Origin: Chara braunii
Lineage: Eukaryota; Streptophyta; Charophyceae; Charales; Characeae
DNA length: 40,621 nt
Direction of reading: 5' to 3'
NCBI GenBank assembly: GCA_003427395.1
Contig: BFEA01000789.1
Coordinates: 331,186 to 371,806 of the forward strand
Made by a program: the position numbers and the translations under genes
Part shown: piece after piece, positions 30,329 through 39,640 of the stretch
How the letters are laid out: the number at the start of each line of letters is the position of its first letter
How positions within the stretch are numbered: position 1 is the first letter of the stretch
Notes under the pieces: model-generated
Database searches by the model: none
Told to the model about the DNA's origin: nothing
Seen by the model: the letters and a program-made list of their open reading frames with translations, nothing else

Positions 30329-30418
30329 GTCTTTTGGGACATCCGTTAAAATTGGAACGATACAGAAAAGATTAGCATGGCCCCTGCGCACGGATGATGC
30401 GTATAAAGTCGGGAGAGG
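30329..30418 (+). ncRNA. U6 snRNA-like sequence, probably a pseudogene
   Basis: Reading from GTC at 30329, the blocks GGGACATCCG, TAAAATTGGAACGATACAGA, AAGATTAGCATGGCCCCTGC and GCACGGATGA match U6 snRNA along about 75 bases. U6 is the catalytic RNA of the spliceosome. Differences visible against the conserved U6: the 5' stem-loop is altered (GTCTTTTGGGAC), the invariant ACAGAGA box reads ACAGAAA, the AAGGATGACACGC part reads ACGGATGATGCG, and no T-run terminator follows. I see no plant U6 promoter elements (upstream sequence element or TATA at -30). These point to a retroposed or SINE-embedded pseudogene. Confidence 0.9.
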
Positions 30419-32060
30419 CCCGACGTCTTCGTTTCGATTATACGAAGTCCATAGAATTGCTCCTCTCGATTGATCCTAAGCATTGCGCTAAGGACGACGG
30501 ATGGTCGACGCCTACAAAGGGCAAGAGGAAGTCTGGGAGTTGACGAAGAGGGACGCGACGAGAGCGGGAGTTGGTGCGAAGAGAAGAGTGAAGGAGCAGA
30601 GTGGGCATGTACTTCTCAAAGAACTCGTACTTTAGGCGAACTGCGGTGATGACTTCGTGCTATCCATCACGACGGTCAACGTGATCGAGTTCATATCGGG
30701 ACTCTGATCGTGTTGGTGCAGCACCTCAGAGGGTCACCGAGCTGGTGGAGTGGTGGAACCGGCTTTTTCTTCTGGTAGAAGATCCATTCTCAATTGGCCA
30801 TGCAGAGAGTAGCAGGAGCGCAGACGAAAGTGCGCGCAAGCATAGGAACAACCGACAAGAAGAAGGATCGTGTATAAAGCTACGGGCGCCTCTTCCATCG
30901 CTAGTATTTCTACCGGATGAATCGGGCCGCAACTGCGACCGGGTACATTTGACTAGAGAAGGAAGATAAGAAAAAGGAAGAAAAGAAAGCGGAGGTGCGA
31001 GAGAGGGAGAAGCGAGGGAATAAGAAACACTTACCTGGTCGGGTCCGGCAGCAAGCAACGGGTGTTGCAGAACGGTCAAGCCCCTGTGCATGTATCTCTC
31101 CAAGTTTAGCAAAAAAAAAAAATCGCTATCATATGGCACATAGTGTTGTAGCGATGCCGCTTGCTCCGGTAACTTTTCGCCTTGGCCTAGCAATGGCAGT
31201 CTTCCGTCGGACATTGCGAGACTCCCGACTCTTGCTCGTTTGAGACCGTGTCTCGCTGTATAACGTTGATTAAACCTGGCCAGGTTGGCGGCCAGGTGCA
31301 TTCACATGCTGAAGACGGTTGCGAAGTGAAGACTTACCTGGCAAACTGAAGACGGAGGACAGTGGAGCAGGCGTGCACTTGGCCATGTTATGACGGGAGA
31401 TTCACTCGAGTGAAATCCATCCTATCGAAGATAGTTTCGGGAGACAGCCGCAAAGTTGAAGGTTTACCTGTTACAGCAGCACTCATACCCGAGCCAAGGG
31501 AGAATCGGGATCGTAACACGTTGTTGATCCTCGTCATCGTCGGGATCTCGCTGGTGTTGTTGATCTTCACCATCGTCGGGATCGTGCGGTGCTGATTAGT
31601 CCTCGTCATCGTCAAGAACGTGCACGTGCGCTTTCGTGTGCGGAAGAGCGAGAGAGAGAGAGGAGAGGCGCAAGGTTGGAAACTTGCCAGTTAGGCAGTG
31701 GGCGGCACATCTCGGCGACGGACGAAGCTCCATCCTTCTGAGCGCATGGTGGCAAGGCAATGTATTTGCCTATGATCTAGCGGAAGATTCATTCTAGATT
31801 TGCACATTTTTGGGGCTTGCCGTGCCGCCGGAATCACTCGTCTCAAACTGCAGTCGTTCTTATGATAAGGATGGTCGCCCCGCCATAGCTGCGAAGAAGC
31901 TATGAACCCGGCCAGGAAGTAAGCCAGGTACATTGGAAGTAGAAGTGGAGAAAGAAGAAGGATGTGAGGTTCGTAAAGGTCGTCGGGATCATCCTTACCA
32001 TGATGCTCGTCACCGTCCTAGAACCTGGCCGCCTTGATGACGAGAGATTCTTTTTCGCTA
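30419..32060. other. Non-coding stretch
   Basis: I recognise no gene. It contains a 14-bp perfect palindrome AACCTGGCCAGGTT (31273-31286), CCAGGTAAGT twice on the minus strand (31038-31029 and 31341-31332), and a repeated CATCGTCGGGATC phrase (near 31535, 31570 and 31980). A 77-codon open stretch at 31362-31595 ends in hydrophobic residues but is derived from that phrase. Confidence 0.45.
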
Positions 32061-32067
32061 TGCACAT

Positions 32068-32140
32068 TGGCAGGTTACTCGGGTAAGGCCTGCACCAACC
32101 TGTTAAAGTCTAGATGTGAGTTCGAATACGGCAACGACCT
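32068..32140 (+). ncRNA. Weak tRNA-like sequence
   Basis: GGTTACTCGGGTAAGGCC (near 32072) is loosely like an A box with D-arm and GAGTTCGAATACGGC (near 32118) is a good B box, at normal spacing. It may be another tRNA-derived SINE remnant. No acceptor stem is seen. Confidence 0.3.
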
Positions 32141-33303
32141 CGGTAGATTAGCTTTAAATATACGTAGGGTTTGACAGTGTGCTGGTACTTTCCGTCGGCC
32201 ACACCTGTAGTACGGTCAGGCACAAATAGGGAGGGACTAAGGAAGAGAGTACCTACCCTCGAAGACTAGTGATGCAGAACCAGTAGAGTGGAGCTGGAGT
32301 TGTGAGTTTGCACAGTCAAGATCCAAGTTTGTCGTAACAGGCTGTTGAGGAACAATACTACTATCGAGGGGGGTGTGCTACGGCTGACCCTTGTTGAGAA
32401 CGACATCAGGGTGCTGCTGTGTACTATAGAAAAGAATGTTGTGTCTCTGCCGTTACCACTGCACAACTAGGCGCTGCATCGAAGTTCCCATTGGCAAGGG
32501 AGTAACAACTGTGGATGGGTTGCTAGTCTAGTTGCTGTGTTCCAGAGGCTACTAAATTGTTTAGCCCTATTGCACGGTTGAAGGACTGCACCTACGGAAA
32601 GCCTGTGGAGTACGACAGTCAGATTTGAAGGGACTACCGCTACTGCTGGAAGTCGAGACTATCAAGAGTACGACGGTGATGTGCCCTTACAGTGTTGTTG
32701 TGCTTTGAGGCACGGTTGTTATTCCACTACCATGTATGCCGCCTTACTGTGGATCTGATGCCACCACGACATTTTTAGCTGGTACGGTTGCTAAATCACG
32801 AACTGTTGTTGTTGCCGAGCCGCTACGTAATTTCTGCGGACCTCCTCGGTAGGTTGCTGCTGCGGCAGCCAGGAAGCCGTATTGCCACTCACAACATTGC
32901 GGGTTGCGGTCCATCCGAGCAAAGTGGCTGTCTGAGCACAATTTGGGGTGCGGCTACCGAGGCCAGCGGTGGACTGGAGACCTATTTGTTGGACCATGCA
33001 TGCTCACATAATCAGAGAGGAGCGGTGTGAGATCAGCTGCAGGCCGGTTGTGAATCATTGTCAAAACCATTAGGTGCTGACTCAACTGCGAATCAACTGA
33101 TGTTGTGGAGGCTGGTGCCACTGGTTTGGGCTGCTATAAGATCAAGCACCTGTGCCGCTGTTTTGGGACTGCTGCCACTGCCAGATTTCGGCCTTTGCTG
33201 CCACTACCTGTGCAGGGCATTGGTCTCCGCTGTGCGCTGCTATTGTGCAGAGCACTGCTCCTCGTTGTGCATCATTGTTGTGTAAGGAGTTGTGCCTCAC
33301 TAT
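32141..33303. other. Non-coding stretch
   Basis: Rich in GCTGTTG/GTGCTG-like words from about 32400 to 33300, giving long open frames of low-complexity composition without any recognisable family. I call no gene. Confidence 0.45.
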
Positions 33304-33381
33304 GCACCATCGTTGTGCACCATCGTTGTGCACCATCGCTGCGCACCATTGCTAAGCGCCATTGTTGTGCGTCATTCTTGC
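33304..33381. repeat. 13-bp minisatellite, six copies
   Basis: GCACCATCGTTGT twice, then GCACCATCGCTGC, GCACCATTGCTAA, GCGCCATTGTTGT and GCGTCATTCTTGC, all 13 bp without an indel. Divergence grows from left to right, consistent with decay at one end or growth at the other. Confidence 0.92.
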
Positions 33382-33699
33382 TCTTCCTTACAGCAGGATC
33401 ATTGCTGCGACTTAGGAGTTTGTCAAAGGGCTGTCATTCTGCATTGTGGCTACGAGTTGGATACCATCATTGCGTTATTGGCTATCATTGTGGGGCCCTC
33501 AGGAGATTGAAGGAACCAAGGCCCTCTCTCGCGAGTTGAGTCAGTCTCCCTCTTGTATCTCGAGCGTCTGAAACTTCTTTTTCTATCTTTCTCAGTCTAA
33601 GTCTAGTCTTTTGGTGCTGAGAGGAAGGCGGCAGGCGGGATTGAAACCCATAATCCGCGCCAAGGCCTCTGTGGGAGGTCCCCGTGCGGGACCGATGCG

Positions 33700-34080
33700 C
33701 TCGACAACGCGCCGGCGGGACTACCGGCGGGACAAAAAAATGGAACTAGTACGAGGAGAGTGGCGGGGACTTCAGTTGTCCCAAGGTAACCTTGAGCCAA
33801 CATAAGGAATGAACATGCAAAGCAAGCGGCACCGTCAAGATCAAAACGGTGGAAAATATTCGCACCACTAATGCAAGCACTAGTGGGATCAAGTGGGAGA
33901 ACCATGAGAGAAAATAAAACAAAATAATTATGTTGGAAGGGCTGCCCAGCAGTCCGAGATATCTCGGACTAGCTAGGCATAAAAAAATAGAACCTCAAGG
34001 GGCTCAACGTGGGAAAAGGCTGTCCAAAGAAAATTGGAGCAAAGGGGGCTCAAAATTGTGTGAGGATTGAACCCTCATTG
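33700..34080. repeat. Hairpin-rich repeat family, copy 2 (left part)
   Basis: Matches 27660-28000 in order: CCGGCGGGAC units, TGGCGGGGAC, a GTCCCAAG block, GCACCGTCAAGATC, AAAATATT, GCACC, GTGGGAG and CATGAGAG. It has its own inverted repeats: CAAGGT-A-ACCTTG (33782-33794), CACCGT/ACGGTG (33830-33851), CCACTA/TAGTGG (33865-33886) and the perfect 20-bp palindrome AGTCCGAGATATCTCGGACT (33951-33970). Confidence 0.75.
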
Positions 34081-35125
34081 GGGCCCTACTGGCATGCACA
34101 TGTTCTAGGCTAAGGCCCCCAACAAGCCTCATGCCCACCCTAAGTGAAGGTGGACCAAAATATCCACGAGAGACCTTTCTTTCAGCATTTCGCCTGATGG
34201 GTGTCAGACAGTTGCAGCACGCCAATTGGTTGGAGTGCATCGTGAAACCCAGACTCCTGCAGAAGCAGTTGAGCCCAGGGCCTCAGTTGGTTGAGCCCTG
34301 GGCACAAGACAGGGGAGACCGACACATCACACATTGGACGTTGGCCAATCGAAAAACAGCGTTGTCGTCGTAGAGGCCGAGCGTGCCAATGGGAACCGGC
34401 CCGCTATCTGAATCTGGACATCAGCCCTGGGCTGATGGGCGCAACTGTAAAGTCTGGGCCCCATCTGCATTGGGCCTGGACACAGATACCGGGGCCCAGT
34501 CGCAGGCTAGAGTGAGCCGCACACGCGCCTACCACGACATATAGGCAGTCTGGGCGCACGGGAAGGGATCTTGGTCAGTGCGGCATTATCGGCACGCTGC
34601 TGCATTGTGTAGCGAGTGCGTGCATGCTGCGCGGAGTGGTCAAGCGCGCTAGCGGGCGCAGAGGTGTGGGGCGCTGCAAGGCAGCGAGCGCCGGCAACCA
34701 TAGCCGGGCCGCAAGGCGCAGTGAGAGGTAGGGAGGCGAAGGTGGTCTTCGGGAAGGAGGCACGAGAATGGGGAGACGGGATAGGAGTGGGGAGCAATGG
34801 AGGTACTTACCTGGCGTGGAGAGAGGAGGTCGACATTGGTGTTGACGTCAAGCACGCTGGTCTTCAAGTCGTCTGGTTGTGATCATGCTGTAGTTGTAGC
34901 TGTAGGGAGTAGTGTAGGTAGGGCGCCAACGCCCTTCAGAGAGAGAGCTACATTGGGTTTTATTGTTAGTGTGGCCCTACGGGCTGGGACATTGATCTCA
35001 CGATTCTACTGTATTGTTCTCATATGAATGGTTTCTTGGTTTCAATGTGCCATCTGCTCTTTGTTTGACTACTTGGACTTCGGTGTGATTTGCAATTTGG
35101 ATACCTCGCTCGCATTCATGTTCCT
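34081..35125. other. Sequence interrupting copy 2, probable insertion
   Basis: Copy 1 runs directly from the matching left part (27873-28010) to the matching right part (28010 on), while in copy 2 about 1 kb separates them. I see no gene. It contains CCAGGTAAGT on the minus strand at 34814-34805 and a GC-rich block at 34540-34800. Borders and class are unknown. Confidence 0.5.
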
Positions 35126-36150
35126 TGCAATTGGGACTAACGGCGGCAAAATGGAGCCGCCTAGGAGCATGGGGGTGCCATTATTGTAATCCGAGATATA
35201 ACGGACAATTGCTGAGCCTGAATCTGGTCATGGATGAGGATCCATGGCTTAAAAAAATACTCAACTGTTATTTGACACTTGCCACATCAAAAATAAAATA
35301 AAAGAAAATAAAAAAGAGAGAAAATGGAGGGAGAATGAGACAAACGGGGAGAAAAGGGTAGAGGAGAATGTGCCGGCCTATTGGGACATGCACAGTAGGG
35401 ACTGGCAGATCCCTACTGTGACCTCATCCCTCCTAGAATTGAGGAGGGCAATCCGGATTGCAGAGATATGACCCTTGGGGCAATATCTCCACAAAATCTA
35501 AATTAAAAAGAAAAAAATAAGACAAAATGCAAAAAGAGGTGACCGTTCTTTTTGTGGGCCATAAATCTGAGATCTGATCTCATGGTGGAGAGGAACTAGC
35601 TGCTTTTTTGTGGGCCAACTCAAAACGGCTAGCTCCGAAATGAGTTGGCAGTCCAAAATGGAAAGAAACAAAAGAGGGAAAAAAATGAAAACGTGCATTT
35701 GGCCCAAAAAAAGAGTCAGATACAACAAAAATTGAAAAAGTGAGCTTAAGGGCTCAAATATGAAGCAAGGGCTACTTGGGGGTGGCACGGAATCCAAGGC
35801 TAAAAAGGCACAGAGGCATGGGGAAATACCTCGGCCTACCAAAAATGAGGTATTCGAGAAAACGACCCTCTCGGCCTTTTTCTCTCAAGTAAGGCTCCCC
35901 TTTGCCCTTTGGGCATTGGGACCCAAGGGGGCAACATTCTGAAGATGAAAACGAGGCTGAAGGAGGCCAAGAGGCAATCCGAGTTGGTACTAACCACTCG
36001 GACTGCATGTACTTGGCCAAAATAAGGCCCGGGTACCTCCGGAAGGGCCGAGTGGTGAAATTTCGCCTTGGGGGTACCTCGGTTCACCTCAAGGCACATG
36101 AGGAGGCCCATGGGCTGGCCGAAGTGATGGTTTTAGCCTATATAAGCTGA
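35126..36150. repeat. Hairpin-rich repeat family, copy 2 (right part)
   Basis: 35130-35420 matches 28010-28280 in order. Further on it carries more inverted repeats: CCCTCCT/AGGAGGG (35428-35448), GCAATCCGGATTGC palindrome (35448-35461), TGAGATC-T-GATCTCA (35568-35582), CCAACTCA/TGAGTTGG (35615-35648) and GCAATCCGAGT/ACTCGGACTGC (35974-36006). No coding is recognised. Confidence 0.7.
36138..36147 (+). promoter_or_regulatory. TATA-box-like site
   Basis: CTATATAAGC at 36138-36147 fits a plant TATA box and lies at the end of the hairpin-rich repeat, followed by a region with a 133-bp tandem repeat ending in splice-donor-like GAGGTGAGT. It could be an LTR promoter. Transcription is not shown. 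Confidence 0.45.
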
Positions 36151-36495
36151 GGATTCAGTCCACCACACTCACAATTGCAGGAGTGCTCATGCTGCCCAAG
36201 TGAGCTCATAGGAACACTATTTCACTTGGAGAGAGGAGAGGGGAACCCCTGCCAGTTTGGGAGCTTAGAGGAGACTGTGAGCTAGTGGAAGGAGCTCTAG
36301 AGGGTAGTGGTAGTAAGGCTGGCCTAGGGAGGTGATCCGCCATAGCCCCCAAGCTGTGAGGAAGGGAGAGAGGCTAGAGGGAGTCTCATTAGCCCTCCTA
36401 GAGGGGAGGACTCCATAGCCATAGTGAGAGAAGTTTGCCATAGCTTGGGTGAGGTTGAGAGAGGAGGAAGAAAATGGCTTGGGTAAGAAGAGAGT

Positions 36496-36760
36496 CATAG
36501 CCAAGGTGATTCTTGTTCAAGGAAGGGAAAGATTTCATCAAGGTTGGTGCTCCATATCCAAGACATCAAGGAGGTGAGTGGAAAGGAGGAGATTCTCCTT
36601 CTTCTTCTTTTTCTTCCTTTTTTTTTCTTCATAGCCAATGTGATTCTTGTGCAAGGAAGGGAGAGACTTCATCAAGGTTGGTGCTCCATCTCCAAGACAT
36701 CAAGGAGGTGAGTGGAAAGGAGAAGATTCTCCTTCTTTTTTTTTCTTTTTTTTTTCCCCC
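36496..36760. repeat. 133-bp tandem duplication
   Basis: TGATTCTTGTTCAAGGAAGG at 36508 and TGATTCTTGTGCAAGGAAGG at 36641 start two close copies, each holding CATCAAGGTTGGTGCTCCAT, CAAGACATCAAGGAGGTGAG and ending in CTCCTTCTT plus a T-rich tract. Few substitutions separate them, so the duplication is recent. Each has an exon-end-like GAG|GTGAGT. Confidence 0.93.
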
Positions 36761-37121
36761 AAAAAAACAGAACCTTACGGTTCCGGCTCCTTTTCCATTC
36801 TGGGGAGCATCAGTCCGGTTCCTATTCCACCGGCAAGTCAGGCAAAATTACAATGAGAACTTACCCACGCTCCTTCCCCTTATGGTATGGAGGCCCGAAA
36901 GACGACATTGATTACTTCCTGAAGGAAGGATGTACCACCCCTCACGCCTGCCTAAGTTAGCCTGATGGACCTAATTTAGGCCAGTCTATTCTCCTCCTTT
37001 CCTGTTTATTCATTATATTCCACTTGCATTGGTCGAGCTAGCTTGCTCCTCTCAGTTGCTTGGCTGTCGGCTTCGCTTTAAGTGCTGGAACTGTTAACTT
37101 GCCTTTATTGTCCCCTGTTAA

Positions 37122-37410
37122 AACCTTAAACCCTAGTATGCAGCTTGTCCTATCTTTCTTAGCTCTTCCTGAAGCTTCCGTTTACCCTTGGAATAGTGTG
37201 AATTGGTCTCCCCTTGGGGAGTTTGTTTCAGTCCGGTCCCTTTTTTCCCTCTATGTCCCTAAACCCTACTCCCATTACCATCTGCGTCCCCTAAACTCAA
37301 AACCCTACTTTCTACTGTATCTGTCTTATTCCCAAACCCTAAACCTTTTCCTTGTCTGTAACTCCCCTTTCTCCATCTACTTCCTTTAAACCCTAAACCC
37401 TACCCTCCAC
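37122..37410. repeat. Cluster of plant telo-box motifs
   Basis: AAACCCTA or close forms occur near 37127, 37260, 37301, 37334 and, as tandem TTTAAACCCTAAACCCTACC, at 37386-37405. These match plant-type telomere DNA (CCCTAAA) and the telo-box found upstream of many plant housekeeping genes. They are too sparse for a true telomere. Confidence 0.75.
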
Positions 37411-37456
37411 TACATGGGTCCTGTTCCTCCTTTTTATCTTCAATGTTATCCTGTGA

Positions 37457-37993
37457 TTAGCGTTCTGCCCCTCTCCATTTGAAAATCAAATGCGCCCCTT
37501 GGGTTGCTGCTACCGCTTCGTCACCTAGTACCTTTTGCTTAAATCTTTTCATGATTTCTTCCTCTTGCCCTGGCTGCTGACGTATCTGATTCCTCACTGC
37601 TTTCCACTGTGCCTTAAGGTGTGTTTCGATGAGGGTTAGGAAAATTTCCTTAGCTTCTTGTTTATGCATTGTTGTGCCTTCTATCGTGATTTGACATCTA
37701 CGCTTCCAAATAGTCCATACTTCTTCTTCTTCTTCTTCTTCTTCTTCCTCCTCCCTTATCCTCTTTCTCTCCCTCCTCTCCTTCATCTTCTTCTTCTCCT
37801 TCTTCTCCTTCTCCTTCTCCTTCATCTTTCTCCCTTTCCCCTCCCCACTCTCTTCTTCTCTCCCTCCCTCGATGGGAACTTTCCTAAGCTTAGAGTAGAT
37901 GGTAGGAAGCCTTCTCATGAGTAATGATCTCTCCATGGGCTCATTCTTCATTCCCATAAGAACCGCCACTTCTCCCCTTGTGATTTTATGCAT
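37457..37993 (-). pseudogene. 178-codon ORF with Lys/Glu-rich centre, possible LINE remnant
   Basis: The minus-strand frame is open from 37993 to 37457. Residues 1-20 are coded by the first 172-bp satellite unit. The middle (about residues 45-92) is low-complexity Lys/Glu/Arg, coded by a CTTCTT-rich tract and ending in eleven Glu. The last part, VWTIWKRRCQITIEGTT, then KAQWKAVRNQIRQQ, resembles the post-RT region of plant LINEs (W-IWK-R pattern), but the likeness is weak. A real gene is unlikely. Confidence 0.3.
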
Positions 37994-39110
37994 TTGAGTG
38001 AGTTTTACTCACTTTTCTCTCCCTTTCTCTCCACTTCTTCACTTAGGAGCAAATCGCAACTCTTGTATGTGTTTTCTCTAGTGTTTAGATGAAGATACTC
38101 TCTTTCTTAGTCCATTTCTTCACTCCCACGTAAAGCGTCACTTCTCCCCTTGTGATTTCATGCATTTGGGTGAGTTAGACTCACTCTTTTCTCACTATCT
38201 CTACTCTTTTTCACTTAGCAGCAAATCGCACCTCTTGTATGTGTTTTCTCTAGTGTTTAGATGAAGATACTCTCTTGTTTAGTCCATTTTTTCACTCCCA
38301 TGTGAAGCGCTCCTTCTCCCCTTGTGATTTTATGCATTTGAGTGAGTTCTACTCACTTTTCTCTCCCTTTCTCTCCACTTCTTCACTTGGGAGCAAATCG
38401 TAACTCTTGTATATGCTTTCTCTAGTGTTTAGATGAAGATACTCTCTTGTTTACTCCGTTTCTTCACTCCCATGTGAAGTGCTACTTCTCCCTTCGCGAT
38501 TTCATGCATTTGAGTGAGTTCTACTCACTTTTCTCTCCCTTTCTCTCCACTTCTTCACTTAGGAGCAAATCACAACTCTTGTATGTGCTCTCTCTAGTGA
38601 TTAGATGAAGATTACCTCTTGTTTTGTCCTTTTCCTCACTCCCATGTGAATCGCCACCTCTCCACTTGTGATTTCATGCATTTGGGTGAGTTAGACTCAC
38701 TTTTTTCTCACTATCTCTCCTCTTCCTCACTTAGGAGCAAATCGCAATTCTTCTCTTTGACCAATCTAGTGTTTAGATGATGTTTATCTTTTGGTTAGTC
38801 CATTTCTTCACTCCCATGTGAAGCGCCACTTCTCCCCTTGTGATTTCATGCATTTGAGTGAGTTCTACTAACTTTTCTCTCCCTTTCTCTCCACTTGTTC
38901 ACTTAGGAGCAAACCGCAACTCTTGTATGTGCTTTCCCTAGTGTTTAGATGAAGATACTCTCTTGTTTAGTCCATTTTTTCACTCCCATGTGAAGCGCTA
39001 CTTCTCCCCTTGTGATTTCATGCATTTGAATGAGTTCTACTTACTTTTCTCTCCCTTTCTCTCCACTTCTTCACTTAGGGGTAAATCGCAACTCTTGCCC
39101 ATGCTTGATC
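37935..39110. repeat. 172-bp satellite array, about seven copies
   Basis: The landmark ATGCATTTG is at 37988, 38160, 38332, 38504, 38676, 38848 and 39020: exactly 172 bp each time, no net indel. Units hold GTGATTTCATGCATTTG, GAGTGAGTTCTACTCAC, CTCTCCCTTTCTCTCCAC, GGAGCAAATCGCAACTC and CTAGTGTTTAGATGAAG. Substitutions vary between units. Confidence 0.97.
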
Positions 39111-39139
39111 TAGTGTTTTGATGGTTCCTTTCACCTACT

Positions 39140-39640
39140 TTGCTCAATTTTCTCACATGGTGGCATTCGTTTCATTCTTGATTGCCTTCATGAGCTTCAA
39201 GCATGTGTTTGAGCAAGTCTCACTCACATGCATGACTCAACTCTCACATGATGACATTCCGTTCCATTCTTGGTTGCCTTCATGAGCTTCAAGCATGTGT
39301 GTGAGCAAGTCTCACTCACATGCATGACTCAACTCTCACATGATGACATTCTGTTTCATTCTTGGTTGTATTCATGGGCTTCAAGCATGTGTTTGAGCAA
39401 GTCTCACTCACATGCATGACTCAACTCTCACATGATGACATTTCGTTTCATTCTTGGTTGTATTCATGGACTTTAAGCGTGTGTTTGAGCAAGTCTCAAT
39501 CACATGCACGAGTCAACTCTCACATGATGATGTTTCATGACATACTTGGTTGCATTCATGGCTTCAAGCATGTGTTTCAGCAAGTCTCACTCACATGCAT
39601 GACCCATTTCTCACATGACAATACTTTGGTTCACACTTGG
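39140..39640. repeat. 91/92-bp satellite, subfamily 1
   Basis: CACATGATGACATT-type landmark at 39157, 39248, 39340, 39432, 39524 and 39615 (steps 91, 92, 92, 92, 91). Units contain TTCATTCTTGGTTG, CTTCAAGCATGTGTTTGAGC and CTCACTCACATGCATGACTC. Confidence 0.95.

Noticed and set aside
30726-31301. 191-codon minus-strand frame
   Set aside because: Composition is Ser/Leu/Arg-rich and it has no recognisable domain; sequence is adjacent to repeats and no homologous block is seen in the second repeat copy.
31362-31595. 77-codon frame ending in a membrane-like hydrophobic run
   Set aside because: The hydrophobic part comes from a repeated ATCGTCGGGATC phrase; there is no family, no context and no sign of a gene.
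33105-33539. 144-codon Cys/His/Leu-rich frame
   Set aside because: It runs through the 13-bp minisatellite in shifting frames and has no ordered Cys/His spacing of a known finger.
33610-33720. Minus-strand tRNA-like GTTTCAATCCC with TGCCGCC
   Set aside because: The B box has an extra T and no matching acceptor stem or A box exists at the right distance.
37122-37410. True telomere
   Set aside because: Motifs are scattered, few and followed by more than 3 kb of other satellites.
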